IMG/VR virus record: IMGVR_UViG_3300010157_000040
Location: 44,698 to 108,697 of that record
Origin: a virus
Strand: one strand, 5' to 3'
DNA: 64,000 nucleotides
The stretch's first letter is position 1. Every line of letters begins with the position of its first letter. Of the stretch, positions 1 through 9,642 are shown piece by piece. The notes under the pieces were generated by a model. It was given only the letters and a program-made list of their open reading frames with translations. It was not told the DNA's origin and searched no databases. A program made the translations under genes and the position numbers.

Positions 1-2
1 AT

Positions 3-662
3 GTAGTACATTTTAGAGGTAGTGTATATATTCCATTAGATAATGGTGCAGGTACTGTAGTTAATATGATATCTACAGATGCATGTAGAACAGTAATACA
101 ATCAACACCTTTTACAGGAGCAGGTGGTATTACATATGATGCGTCTAATAATATAGTATTTAATAATGATTCTTCAGTTGTTCCTGTAACAATAATGGCA
201 GCACCTGAAAACTTTGATGATACATATGCAGTATCAACATACAATGCTACAAGACAACTTGAAATGGTAAATGGTATTGGTGTTGCTACAGCTTTTTTAA
301 ATGCATATGTTAATGTAGAAATGACATTTGATAAAAAGTTATCAGTAACAGCTTTACAAAATTTAGAAATAAATACATTAGACACAAATAGTTTACAAGG
401 TTATTCAGCACCTAGACTCACTACTAGTAATATAAGATTAGGAGACTTTGTTCCAGATTATAATGGTTCTGGTACATATATACATAATGCATCTGTAAAC
501 ACAAATTATCCTTTAGTTTCTGATGCAACAAATGTTGTATGGCCTATTACTATAGATGGTGCAAATCAAAATGATTTAGGTGGGTTTATGTTTAAATTAG
601 ATGGTTTAATAACATACTTAGATGCTTGTACAATTGATGTACCAGTACAAGCATGTTTATAA
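3..662 (+). CDS. Virion appendage/fibre-type protein, C-terminal part (cut by window edge)
   Basis: The reading frame is open from base 3 with no stop before it, so the gene begins outside the window; the methionine at 66 is probably internal. About 219 residues are visible, ending TTA TAA. The visible part is rich in Asn, Thr, Ser, Gly and Val in short beta-prone stretches, has few charged residues and no catalytic motif. That composition suits a beta-structured phage fibre or appendage. The next gene, 12 bases downstream on the same strand, is a collagen-like fibre, and ring and tail genes follow. I do not recognise the family; the structural role is inferred from composition and context. 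Confidence 0.55.
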   Translation, partial: VVHFRGSVYIPLDNGAGTVVNMISTDACRTVIQSTPFTGAGGITYDASNNIVFNNDSSVVPVTIMAAPENFDDTYAVSTYNATRQLEMVNGIGVATAFLNAYVNVEMTFDKKLSVTALQNLEINTLDTNSLQGYSAPRLTTSNIRLGDFVPDYNGSGTYIHNASVNTNYPLVSDATNVVWPITIDGANQNDLGGFMFKLDGLITYLDACTIDVPVQACL

Positions 663-674
663 AATATAAATAAA

Positions 675-1736
675 ATGGCAACAACAACATGTAAAAAATG
701 TGGATGTCAAGATGACTTCTTAACTTCACCACCTCCATGTCCTACTCCTGCAGGATGTCCTGATCCAGAACCATGTTCTGAAACATTTGACTCACAATGT
801 ATAATATATACAGGTGCTCCAATTATGTGTGGTCTAGATACAGTAGTTCCTACTGATACAAACATAGAAGTAGCATTAGTTGATACAATTACATATTTAT
901 GTGCTAATGGTGGTGGTGGTGGTGCAACTGGTCCACAGGGACCTGCTGGAATTCAAGGAGTCCAGGGTGTAGCCGGTCCAGTTGGTCCTCAAGGAACTAG
1001 TGGTTCTGCAGGTGGTGCTGGCACAACAGGTGCTACTGGACCTCAAGGTATACAAGGTGTCGCAGGACCCGTTGGTCCAGCAGGATTAAATTGGCAAGGT
1101 TCATGGTCTGCTACAGGAATTTATGTTTCTGATGATGCAGTAGGATTTAATGGTGCTTCATGGTTTTGTTTAAATGCTGTTGGTCCATCTGCAAGTAATC
1201 CACTTAGTGATCCAACTAACTGGGCTCTGTTAGCATCAGAAGGTGCTGTAGGTCCAGCAGGACCAACAGGTGCATCTGGTATAGCTGGTGCTGCAGGAGC
1301 TACAGGTCCACAAGGTCCTACAGGTTCAACAGGTAGTCAAGGAATACAAGGTATAACAGGACCAACAGGAGCTCAAGGTATTCAAGGAATTCAGGGAATA
1401 CCTGGTCAAAATAATCCTGCTTATAAAGTATATACAGCTCTATTAACAAGAACTGGAGCAACTGCACCAAGTGCAGTTGTTTTAGAAAACACATTAGGCA
1501 CAATTACATTTAGTTATATAACTACAGGAGTTTATTATATAAATTCAACAAATTTATTTATTTATAATAAAACAGTAATTTTTATACAACAAGAGCCAAA
1601 TGGTACAAATGGAAATGTTTTATCTGCTGGATTCTTAACCCCAAGTCTTATTCCTATAACTCAAAGTACTTTTGCTGGTACAAATGATGATGATTGGGGT
1701 TCCCCAGTATCAGTAGAGATAAGAGTATATAATTAA
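675..1736 (+). CDS. Collagen-like fibre protein with embedded CBM-like module
   Basis: A 353-aa protein with a Cys-rich N-terminus (about residues 6-60, including CKKCGC), then two blocks of Gly-X-Y repeats (about 80-135 and 193-245, such as GATGPQGPAG). Between the blocks lies a Trp-rich segment (about 138-190) with the pattern WQGSWS, Y, D, V, G, W, NPLSDPTNW typical of short carbohydrate-binding modules (CBM5/12-like) in phage fibres. The C-terminal 110 residues are a beta-rich tip, perhaps C1q/TNF-like. Collagen repeats in phages form trimeric stalks, so this is probably a surface fibre; a carbohydrate-binding role is inferred. It starts 12 bases after the previous stop and is followed by a terminator. 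Confidence 0.8.
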   Translation: MATTTCKKCGCQDDFLTSPPPCPTPAGCPDPEPCSETFDSQCIIYTGAPIMCGLDTVVPTDTNIEVALVDTITYLCANGGGGGATGPQGPAGIQGVQGVAGPVGPQGTSGSAGGAGTTGATGPQGIQGVAGPVGPAGLNWQGSWSATGIYVSDDAVGFNGASWFCLNAVGPSASNPLSDPTNWALLASEGAVGPAGPTGASGIAGAAGATGPQGPTGSTGSQGIQGITGPTGAQGIQGIQGIPGQNNPAYKVYTALLTRTGATAPSAVVLENTLGTITFSYITTGVYYINSTNLFIYNKTVIFIQQEPNGTNGNVLSAGFLTPSLIPITQSTFAGTNDDDWGSPVSVEIRVYN

Positions 1737-1775
1737 AGAAGTTGCAGTTTGTTGGTTTCTGTAACAACAACGGCA

Positions 1776-1808
1776 AAGCCCTCACACTTGTGGGGGTTTT
1801 GTTTTTTT
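1776..1808 (+). terminator. Intrinsic terminator after the fibre gene
   Basis: Stem 1776-1786 pairs with 1789-1799 over up to 11 bp with two G-T wobbles and a minimal loop at CT; a slightly larger loop is more realistic. A run of T residues follows (1797-1808). It lies 40 bases after the fibre stop codon, as expected for a rho-independent terminator. Confidence 0.75.
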
Positions 1809-1826
1809 ATACTATATTTACATTTG
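1798..1826 (+). promoter_or_regulatory. Candidate Bacteroides-type promoter (TTTG ... TAnnTTTG)
   Basis: TACATTTG at 1819-1826 matches the Bacteroides -7 consensus TAnnTTTG exactly. TTTG at 1798-1801 lies 17 bases upstream, slightly short of the usual 19-21 for the -33 element. It sits between the terminator and the gene starting at 1865, where a new promoter is expected. The AT motif TTTATACTATA (1806-1816) shared with other gaps overlaps the spacer. Confidence 0.4.
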
Positions 1827-1864
1827 TTAAAGTCAGTTATTTTTAGTATATTAATATATATAGT

Positions 1865-2446
1865 ATGAGGGAGTTTAGAAAACCAGATGTTAAAGCACCA
1901 AGATTTAGACCAGAAGTTTATAATATTTTAAGTCAAGAGTTTTTTAGCAAGTTTAAAGAAAAGTATCCTAGGTATAAAAACCTAGATAATAAAGATTTAA
2001 GAAAGATAGCAAAAACTTTTAATAATCTTGTTTATCAAAAGGTAATAGATACAAGGGATGGTATTCAATTACCTGAATCTATAGGTTGGATATTTATTGG
2101 AACATGTAATCAAAGTAAAAAAGAAAACATTGACTTTGCTAAATCTAATAAATATGGAGTTACTGTAACTAATAAGAACTGGGAAACTGATGGTAAGTTA
2201 GCTAAGATATTTTTTACCAATCATGCACCTAAACATAAAATGAAGAATGCTGAATTCTGGAGTTTTGTTGCATGTAGAGATTTTAAAAGATCAGTTGCAA
2301 AAACATATCCTGAAAATTGGAATATGTATGTTGCTGTAGATCCAACAAAAAAACTTAGATTGATATATCAAAATACAGTTTTTAAAAATATGTTAAAAGC
2401 AAAACAAGATAAAGCTTTAGAAAATTATAATGAGTTTGACCTATGA
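1865..2446 (+). CDS. Conserved-type virion protein, probable ring/neck component
   Basis: A 193-aa basic, soluble protein with no signal peptide or membrane segment and no catalytic motif that I can recognise. It is the first gene after the terminator/promoter gap and heads the unit leading to the muzzle-type protein. Its stop overlaps the next start (CTATGACA), implying translational coupling. In crAss-like phages the genes just before the muzzle encode ring and adaptor proteins of the tail, so a ring or neck role is inferred from position only. The start follows an AT-rich leader without a Shine-Dalgarno sequence. Confidence 0.5.
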   Translation: MREFRKPDVKAPRFRPEVYNILSQEFFSKFKEKYPRYKNLDNKDLRKIAKTFNNLVYQKVIDTRDGIQLPESIGWIFIGTCNQSKKENIDFAKSNKYGVTVTNKNWETDGKLAKIFFTNHAPKHKMKNAEFWSFVACRDFKRSVAKTYPENWNMYVAVDPTKKLRLIYQNTVFKNMLKAKQDKALENYNEFDL

Positions 2447-3105
2447 CAACAATTGGAGAAGCAATATCAAGAGTAAGAAATACTCTAAAAGCAGTTAAGG
2501 AAGATCCTTTCTTAACTGATAGAACTATATATTATTCATTACTAAAGTATTCTCAATCTCTTATTAAAAGAGAAGACAATCAATTTAGGTTAATGAAAAT
2601 TAGTTCTATCTTCTCTGTATTACCTTATATTGAATTAATAGATGTAGATAAAGTAGAAGCAGGATGTCTTGGTGTTTATTCTGAATGTTATTTTAAAAGG
2701 TCAAAAGAAAAATTACCAACCATACTTGATGGTGTATTTGGTCCTATTATACGTACTACATCTTCTATAGATGGTTCTATAGAAATGTTTAGAACAGATC
2801 CGGGAACTTGGGTATCAATGATAAGAACAACTACATGGAAATATAATACAAGAAAATATTTTTGGTATTTAAATGGATATATCTATTGTCCTAATATAGA
2901 TTGGGATGCAATAAGAATGGAAGCAATCTTTGAAGGTAAGTTAGATACATGTGATGCAGTTGAATGTCAAGTAAAACAAGATCAACAATTTGCATTACCA
3001 GAATACTTATTTTCAGAAGCTGAACAATATGTAGTTAAAGAATTAACAATGTCATTATCTATTCCATCTGATGGTCCTGATGATAGTCAAAATACTTTAA
3101 GATAA
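2443..3105 (+). CDS. Probable tail ring/adaptor protein
   Basis: A 220-aa protein. The N-terminal 50 residues are helical (TIGEAISRVRNTLKAVKED) and the rest is mixed alpha/beta. This layout resembles small head-to-tail adaptor or ring proteins of podoviruses. The start overlaps the previous stop by four bases and its own stop shares one base with the next start (TAATG). Placement between another small structural gene and a 342-aa protein, just ahead of the muzzle-type gene, fits the crAss-like tail cluster. Not identified by sequence motif; role inferred from size and order. Confidence 0.55.
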   Translation: MTTIGEAISRVRNTLKAVKEDPFLTDRTIYYSLLKYSQSLIKREDNQFRLMKISSIFSVLPYIELIDVDKVEAGCLGVYSECYFKRSKEKLPTILDGVFGPIIRTTSSIDGSIEMFRTDPGTWVSMIRTTTWKYNTRKYFWYLNGYIYCPNIDWDAIRMEAIFEGKLDTCDAVECQVKQDQQFALPEYLFSEAEQYVVKELTMSLSIPSDGPDDSQNTLR

Positions 3106-4133
3106 TGGATTTTAATTACACACTTAGATATAGAACTTTTGATCAACTTTTAGAAGATGTTTCAGTAGATCTAAACACCTTTGCTCTTGAAAACATGATA
3201 GAGCCTCAAACTCTTATTAAACTAGCTAAGAAGTTAAATTATGATCTAGGTTTAAGAGTAAATCAAACTAAGGAAGTTATATTAGAAGTATGTCATGGTA
3301 GAGTAAAACTACCTGATGATTTTTATGTATTTAATTATGCAATGATCTGTGGTGATGTTACTGTTAAAACAGGTTATGATATTGGTGGAACAAATATACA
3401 AGAAGTACCATATACAGAAGTACCAAGTACAGTAGATGTATGTTCACCAATAAGTGTTAACTGTAGAACATGTAATGCTAATCCTTGTAATCATACTGCA
3501 GGTTGTGATCTTAATCATCCTATAGTAGATCCAATACCTGTTGCATATGATCCTTTAAACCCATATGGTGATACTTGTATACCACCAAGAGTATTCATGA
3601 ACTGTAAAGGAGATAAATATGAACTCATTCAAGTATTAACTGCAGGAACAACAAGAGTATATTCTAATCTTATTTCATTAAGAATGAGATCAAGTCAAGA
3701 AATAGAATGTGACTGTCCAAACTTATATGTAAATTCAGCCAATGAAGGTTGGATTAAAGGAGGATTTTTATTTACTACTCTAGATACTTGTAAAGTATAT
3801 TTAAATTACCAAGGTGCAATGGAAGATGGTCAAGGAAATTTACTTGTACCAGACCATGATCTTATCAATGAGTACTATGAGTATGCTTTTAAACAAAGAA
3901 TACTTGAAAACTTATATATGAATGGTGAAGATGTTGCTCAAAGATTAGGATTGATAGAACAAAAATTAAAAGCATCAAGAAATGCTGCACTTAGTTTAGT
4001 TAATACACCTAACTTTAGGGAACTAGAAAATATGTGGTGGACTAATAGAAGAGCAATGTATAGCAAGTACTATGATATGTTTAAAAGTTATTCAAATGCT
4101 AGTGCTTATGTTGGTCGCAATAGATTAATATAA
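3105..4133 (+). CDS. Probable tail ring/tube-type structural protein
   Basis: A 342-aa protein with a helical N-terminus (about 1-60), a beta-rich middle and a helical C-terminal tail (about 255-330) containing YYEYAFKQRILENLYMNGED. A Cys-rich insertion lies at about residues 110-135 (CSPISVNCRTCNANPC), which could bind metal or form disulfides in the particle. Its start codon overlaps the previous stop by one base and its stop is one base from the muzzle start, so it is translated with the tail cluster. Portal-proximal ring proteins occupy this position in crAss-like phages; the assignment is positional. Confidence 0.55.
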   Translation: MDFNYTLRYRTFDQLLEDVSVDLNTFALENMIEPQTLIKLAKKLNYDLGLRVNQTKEVILEVCHGRVKLPDDFYVFNYAMICGDVTVKTGYDIGGTNIQEVPYTEVPSTVDVCSPISVNCRTCNANPCNHTAGCDLNHPIVDPIPVAYDPLNPYGDTCIPPRVFMNCKGDKYELIQVLTAGTTRVYSNLISLRMRSSQEIECDCPNLYVNSANEGWIKGGFLFTTLDTCKVYLNYQGAMEDGQGNLLVPDHDLINEYYEYAFKQRILENLYMNGEDVAQRLGLIEQKLKASRNAALSLVNTPNFRELENMWWTNRRAMYSKYYDMFKSYSNASAYVGRNRLI

Positions 4134-4134
4134 T

Positions 4135-7100
4135 ATGGGACAATTTCAGAATACATCAAAAGAATTAAATCATAGTTTTACTAAAGGTTTAAATAAAGAT
4201 TCTGATCCATCTTTTGTTGGAGAAGGTATGTGGACGCATGCACGGAATGTTGTAAACAATTCAAAAGAAGGTGACTTAGGTTCATTATCCAATGATACAT
4301 CAAATTATCTTTGTGCTACAGCAGGAAGTACAATGCCACTTATTGCACAACAAAAATTTATTATTGGTGTAATACATTTGTTTTCAGGTAATTGGTTAAT
4401 ATTTACAGCTGGACACAATGCACTTGGAATACCAGTAATGTCAGAAATAGGATTGTTAGAAGAATCAAGTTGTTTGTATAGACCTATTGTACAAGATGCA
4501 TGTTTAGGTTTTGATAAAAGATATCTTATATCTGGATCATCTAGAAAAAAAGAAGATTGTTCATGGCAAGCATATTGGGCAGATGGTTTAAATCCTGACA
4601 GATATATAAATGTAGGAGATCCACAAACATGGCCATTACCAAATGAATATACTTGGTTAGGTTTACCAATTACAAATCCATCTACTGTTAACTATTATGT
4701 AGATAATTTAGGTAATCAAATACTTTGGCCAGGTGTAAAATGGAAACAACTATGTGATGATAATGTAGGATGTGTACAACTAGTACCCGGAGTATGGCCA
4801 CCTAACTGTCCAACTGTAAATTCATGTATTACTTGTACTAATATAAATGAATTAGATTGTGAAAAAAGTAGATTAGCAAGATTAATGGATACACCTTGTC
4901 TTAAAACTAGATTAGGTCCTGGTGGAGGTACATTAAAAAATGGAACTTACTTTGCTGTAATTGCTTATTTAATAAAAGGTATTAAAGTAACAGATTATTT
5001 TTCACCTAGTAATTCACAACCTGTATATCATCCAGATGATTTAAGAGGATCACTTGTAATAGATGTTGAAGCTGACTCAGTTAATTTTAGTGAGTTTAGT
5101 TTAGTAATAGTACAAAATGTAAATGAAGCTACTATAGCAAAAAAGTTTGGTATATATTCAACTAAAACAAGAACTATACAAATAGATCAGTTACCAATGG
5201 ATTTAGTAACTGTACCATTATCATTCATACCTATTCAAACTCCAATTTTTGAAAAGTCAGATCAAATTGCAGAAGTAAATAGTTACTTACTACGAGTAGG
5301 TCCAACATCTAAATTTGACTTTAACTACCAACCATTAGCAAATCAAATTAGTGCTAAATGGACATCAGTAGAATATCCATCAAACTATTATACTAAAGGT
5401 GGTAATAAAACAAGTTACTTAAGAGATGAAGTATATGCATTCTTTATCCGTTGGATATATGATACTGGTGACAAATCTGCATCATACCATATTCCAGGAA
5501 GACCACCAAGAAACTTTACTAATGGAAATGTTTCTGGTAATGAAACTACTGATAATATTAATGATTTAAATACATTAGATAATACAGATCAATTATTTGA
5601 AATGTATAACACAGCAAGTTCTACTGGAGTACCAACATTAATTGGAACTACAACAGATGATGGTGGTATTATACTTGATTCAGGAGATATGGGTTATTGG
5701 GAATCTACTGAAGTATATCCTGATACTATACCAGAAATTTGGAATTCAAGTTCACATTGTTGGACAGGACCAATTGGACAATCAGGATTATATGATTTAT
5801 GTGGTAAACCAATTAGACATCATAAATTTCCAGATAATTATTTAAATGTTAATACAGTTCACTTTAGAAAAAATACAGTAACAAGTCCACCAAATCCACA
5901 AGCTAATGAAGGTTTAGCAATTAGATTAATGGGTGTTAGATTTGAAAATATTATTTTACCAAAAGATAATGATGGAGTAGATATAACAGGAATTGTAGGT
6001 TATGAAATATTAAGAGGTTCAAGAGAAGGTAATCAAAGTATCATTGCTAAAGGAATGATAAATAACTTAAGAACATATGAAATAAAAGGATCAGTACAAA
6101 GAAATAGAATAGGATTATATCCTAACTATCCTTTTAATACTATCATACCTCCTATGAACTTATTTAATACAAATGATAATAACTATGCATATAATGATCC
6201 ATTCATTAGAATGCCACATAAACCTAATGATTATTCAGTTGTAGATAATCAAACTATTCCAACTGATATTATTACTTTCCATTCACCAGATTTAATGTTT
6301 AGTACACCTTTCTTAGATAGTACTGAAATAAAATTATATGGTCATTTACAAGGTCAATCATCTCAATATTTTGCAGAACCTAATGGTCATCCAAAATGGA
6401 AACTTTTAGCTGATGCTGCTGTATTAATTGCAACACTTGTTGGTATAGGTGAAGCTATTATAAGTATAATTGGTAAAAGAGTATATAATCAACCAGGTTC
6501 ATCTTTTACACAACAAAGACAACTTGAACAACTTATATATGGAGAAACTACTGTTAGTCAATCTATTAATAGTGCAGAATGGAATGCATATACTTTAGGA
6601 CCCCTAGGACCTAGATTTATATATCAACAAAAATATAATGCATATTTTAATAGTGGTCAAGGTATACTTGACGCTTTTACAGGAACTGATTTTTTAGATG
6701 GTTATTTAAATACTTTTAATAAAAATGGTGGTCAATATGGTACATATACAGCTCCAGCATTAGATAGAGAATTAACTTGGACTGACTATATTCCTGCTCC
6801 AGTTCAAATAGCATTTGATGTATTAGGTGGTATTTCAAAATTTTTATATTATTTTTCTGAAGGTGCTGATGTTGCATTAAAAGTAATTCAAGCATCTATT
6901 AGATATGATCAATATGCATTACAACAAATTGGTCATGGTTTTTATGATAATATGTTACCTCCATTAATAAATAAAGTACAAAGATTTAAAATGGAAGATA
7001 GTTTTTATATTAGAGATAATATACAAGAAGTTCCATATTATTTAGGAAACGTATATAACAGTTCTAACGCACCTATTACTGTACCTTATAGATATAGTAT

Positions 7101-9642
7101 CAATAATCTTAAAAGATCTCCTACAGTTGTTGTAAGAACTAAAACTGGTAATTACTATAATCCAATATTATTTCCGACAGGTGCAAATATTGGTCCAGCA
7201 TTTATTCAAGATGCTGCAGGTAATTATATTGATAATTCATTAGTTACATTAGGATATTTTCAAAATGATCATGCAAGTAATGCTGGACAATCATGGGGAC
7301 CACCAGCAAATCCAACTGGAGCACAGTTTCCAAGTTTTGATAATATCAGTATACCATTTGCACAAAACATTGCAAGTCATTATGCAGGTATAAAAGTAAG
7401 ACTAAGAAATCAATATGGACAACTTAACTCAATTAAACAAGTAGTAATAACTCCTTGTGAACAAAAGTCAAGTACATATAAAACTGCTCTTAGTTCATAC
7501 ACTTGTTTAAATGAAAATTTTTATATTAAAACAATTTTAGCTACTCCAGTATTTTTTGGAGGAGACACATATGTAAATAGATACACTGAAAAAAACACCA
7601 TGTTCTTTTTCTATGATTGGTTATATGGTCAACCTGATGGTTTTGAATTTAATTATTTATTGCATCAAATGGTTCCTGAACCAAGATTTTGGGCAAATTC
7701 TAAAGCATATGATATAACAGATCTTGCACCTACAAACTGGTCTAATCCTACTCCTGGAACTGGAGCATTACCTACTAAGTTTTATAATTTAGATAATAGA
7801 AACTATAACTATGAAGATGATAGTCATGGAAATTATCCAGGTACATTTAGAGTTAAAGAATCATTTTTCTATTTAGCTGTTTCATCTGTAAGAGATTTCT
7901 TTGTAGAAAGTGATATCATAGTAGATTTTAGAAAACCAACTACAGTAGAAGCTGAAAGATTTTATGATCCTTATAACTATACTGATCTTCCTGCTTTGTT
8001 TAATATGAATCCTGATGTAATTGCTAAAGGAGATGTATATAGATATGATTATTCATTAAGTATATCTAAATCAAATGCACAATATTCTTCTGCAGGTAAT
8101 TTGCAAAATAGAAACTATAACCCAAATGTATCTCAGTTGTGTTATGTATACTATCCAGATAGATTATATTATTCTAATCCACAACAAAATGATTCATATA
8201 ATGATGCATGGTTTATATATTTAGCAAATAACTATAATCAATTTAAGTCTCAACTTAGTGGTGTTAAATCTATTAATAAAAGTGGTTTATTTATTACATT
8301 TAAAAATGCTAGTCCATTAATGTATCAAGGTGTTGACACACTTCAAACAGAAATTGGTACTAAAATTACTATTGGTGATGGAGGTTTATTTTCACAACCA
8401 GGACAATCAGTAACTAATGCTGATGTACCATATGAGTATGGTTCATCTCAAAGTAGATTAAGTGTTATATCTTCACCTGCTGGACTTTATTACATCTCAC
8501 AAAACCAAGGTAAGATATTTAGTTATGCTGGAGGTTTAAAAGAAATATCACAAATAGGTTTAAAGTGGTGGTTTAATTTATTTTTACCATATAAACTTAC
8601 GGAAGATTTTCCTGAATATCCTTATAAAGATAATCCTGTAGCAGGTATAGGTTGTCAAACATTATATGATAATGAAAACTCTATCTTATATTTTTGTAAA
8701 AAAGATTATAAATTAAAACCGGAAACAGATAGACCAGTAGGAACAGTTACATATGTACCATTAATTACTACCGGTAAGAAAAAAGGTCAAGGAGATTATT
8801 TCCAAATAGAAGGAAGTACAGGTCAGTTTCAATTAGGTGATGAATTATTATTTGAAGATGCATCATGGACTACAAGTTTTGATCCTAAAAATGAATTCTG
8901 GTTATCTTATCATGACTGGCATCCTGATTTAGTTATCCCTAATAAAGGAAAATTCTTAACAACAAAGACTAATCAAATATGGAAACATAATGATCTTTGT
9001 GCAAATTTCTGTAATTATTACGGAACACCATTTCCTTTTGAAATAGAATTTCCAATTATTACAGGACAAACAATTACTACATTAAAAAGTATAGATTATG
9101 TTTTAGAATGTTATAGAAGATCAGAAGTTAATTGTATAGATCAACATCATGTACTTGATGTTAATTTTGATAGAGCAGTTATATTTAATACTGAACAAGT
9201 ATCAGGACATTTGAATCTTAATTTGTTTCCAAAAAATAATGTAACTTTAAGTTTAGATTATCCTAAATTAAATGTTAATCAAAACTCATATGATATTTTA
9301 TTCTCTAAAGAAGAAAACAAATATAAGTTTAATCAATACTGGGATATAACAAGAGATAGAGGTGAGTTTCCTATTGGTTCTAATTATCCTCCTACAGGTC
9401 CTGTTATTCCTGGAAGTACTTTACTATTAGGAAATTATGATAATGAAAACATTTGGATAACAGAAGCTAACGGTTATAAGAAAAAATTAAATGTTGCTAA
9501 TATTGATTATAATAAACCACAAATGCAAAGAAAGAAATTTAGACATTATATAAATTTCCTTAATCTTACAAAAGATGTATCTGGTGATATCAATATGTTA
9601 CTTAAATTAGTAAATACTAAAAATCAAATATCTCCAAGGTAA
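4135..9642 (+). CDS. Tail muzzle/stabilization-type protein
   Basis: An 1835-aa protein. The N-terminus has the style of crAss-like stabilization/muzzle proteins: FTKGLNKDSDPSFVGEG, then HARNVVNNSKEGDLGS. These are thought to fold as a beta-propeller-like tail hub related to P22 gp10 and T7 gp12. The body is rich in Tyr, Asn and Pro. A hydrophobic patch at about residues 758-785 (ADAAVLIATLVGIGEAIISI) and another near 890-920 could be membrane-active or buried helices. It follows the ring genes directly and shares one base with the next start (TAATGA). The structural role is well supported by size, N-terminus and position; the exact fold is inferred. Confidence 0.75.
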   Translation: MGQFQNTSKELNHSFTKGLNKDSDPSFVGEGMWTHARNVVNNSKEGDLGSLSNDTSNYLCATAGSTMPLIAQQKFIIGVIHLFSGNWLIFTAGHNALGIPVMSEIGLLEESSCLYRPIVQDACLGFDKRYLISGSSRKKEDCSWQAYWADGLNPDRYINVGDPQTWPLPNEYTWLGLPITNPSTVNYYVDNLGNQILWPGVKWKQLCDDNVGCVQLVPGVWPPNCPTVNSCITCTNINELDCEKSRLARLMDTPCLKTRLGPGGGTLKNGTYFAVIAYLIKGIKVTDYFSPSNSQPVYHPDDLRGSLVIDVEADSVNFSEFSLVIVQNVNEATIAKKFGIYSTKTRTIQIDQLPMDLVTVPLSFIPIQTPIFEKSDQIAEVNSYLLRVGPTSKFDFNYQPLANQISAKWTSVEYPSNYYTKGGNKTSYLRDEVYAFFIRWIYDTGDKSASYHIPGRPPRNFTNGNVSGNETTDNINDLNTLDNTDQLFEMYNTASSTGVPTLIGTTTDDGGIILDSGDMGYWESTEVYPDTIPEIWNSSSHCWTGPIGQSGLYDLCGKPIRHHKFPDNYLNVNTVHFRKNTVTSPPNPQANEGLAIRLMGVRFENIILPKDNDGVDITGIVGYEILRGSREGNQSIIAKGMINNLRTYEIKGSVQRNRIGLYPNYPFNTIIPPMNLFNTNDNNYAYNDPFIRMPHKPNDYSVVDNQTIPTDIITFHSPDLMFSTPFLDSTEIKLYGHLQGQSSQYFAEPNGHPKWKLLADAAVLIATLVGIGEAIISIIGKRVYNQPGSSFTQQRQLEQLIYGETTVSQSINSAEWNAYTLGPLGPRFIYQQKYNAYFNSGQGILDAFTGTDFLDGYLNTFNKNGGQYGTYTAPALDRELTWTDYIPAPVQIAFDVLGGISKFLYYFSEGADVALKVIQASIRYDQYALQQIGHGFYDNMLPPLINKVQRFKMEDSFYIRDNIQEVPYYLGNVYNSSNAPITVPYRYSINNLKRSPTVVVRTKTGNYYNPILFPTGANIGPAFIQDAAGNYIDNSLVTLGYFQNDHASNAGQSWGPPANPTGAQFPSFDNISIPFAQNIASHYAGIKVRLRNQYGQLNSIKQVVITPCEQKSSTYKTALSSYTCLNENFYIKTILATPVFFGGDTYVNRYTEKNTMFFFYDWLYGQPDGFEFNYLLHQMVPEPRFWANSKAYDITDLAPTNWSNPTPGTGALPTKFYNLDNRNYNYEDDSHGNYPGTFRVKESFFYLAVSSVRDFFVESDIIVDFRKPTTVEAERFYDPYNYTDLPALFNMNPDVIAKGDVYRYDYSLSISKSNAQYSSAGNLQNRNYNPNVSQLCYVYYPDRLYYSNPQQNDSYNDAWFIYLANNYNQFKSQLSGVKSINKSGLFITFKNASPLMYQGVDTLQTEIGTKITIGDGGLFSQPGQSVTNADVPYEYGSSQSRLSVISSPAGLYYISQNQGKIFSYAGGLKEISQIGLKWWFNLFLPYKLTEDFPEYPYKDNPVAGIGCQTLYDNENSILYFCKKDYKLKPETDRPVGTVTYVPLITTGKKKGQGDYFQIEGSTGQFQLGDELLFEDASWTTSFDPKNEFWLSYHDWHPDLVIPNKGKFLTTKTNQIWKHNDLCANFCNYYGTPFPFEIEFPIITGQTITTLKSIDYVLECYRRSEVNCIDQHHVLDVNFDRAVIFNTEQVSGHLNLNLFPKNNVTLSLDYPKLNVNQNSYDILFSKEENKYKFNQYWDITRDRGEFPIGSNYPPTGPVIPGSTLLLGNYDNENIWITEANGYKKKLNVANIDYNKPQMQRKKFRHYINFLNLTKDVSGDINMLLKLVNTKNQISPR

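Noticed and set aside
910-1400. DNA tandem repeat in the fibre gene
   Set aside because: The repetition is at protein level (Gly-X-Y collagen triplets) with varied codons, so it is not a separate DNA repeat element.
1737-1864. tRNA or other structured RNA in the intergenic gaps
   Set aside because: None of the gaps holds a cloverleaf, a T-loop sequence or GC-rich stems beyond the terminator hairpins.
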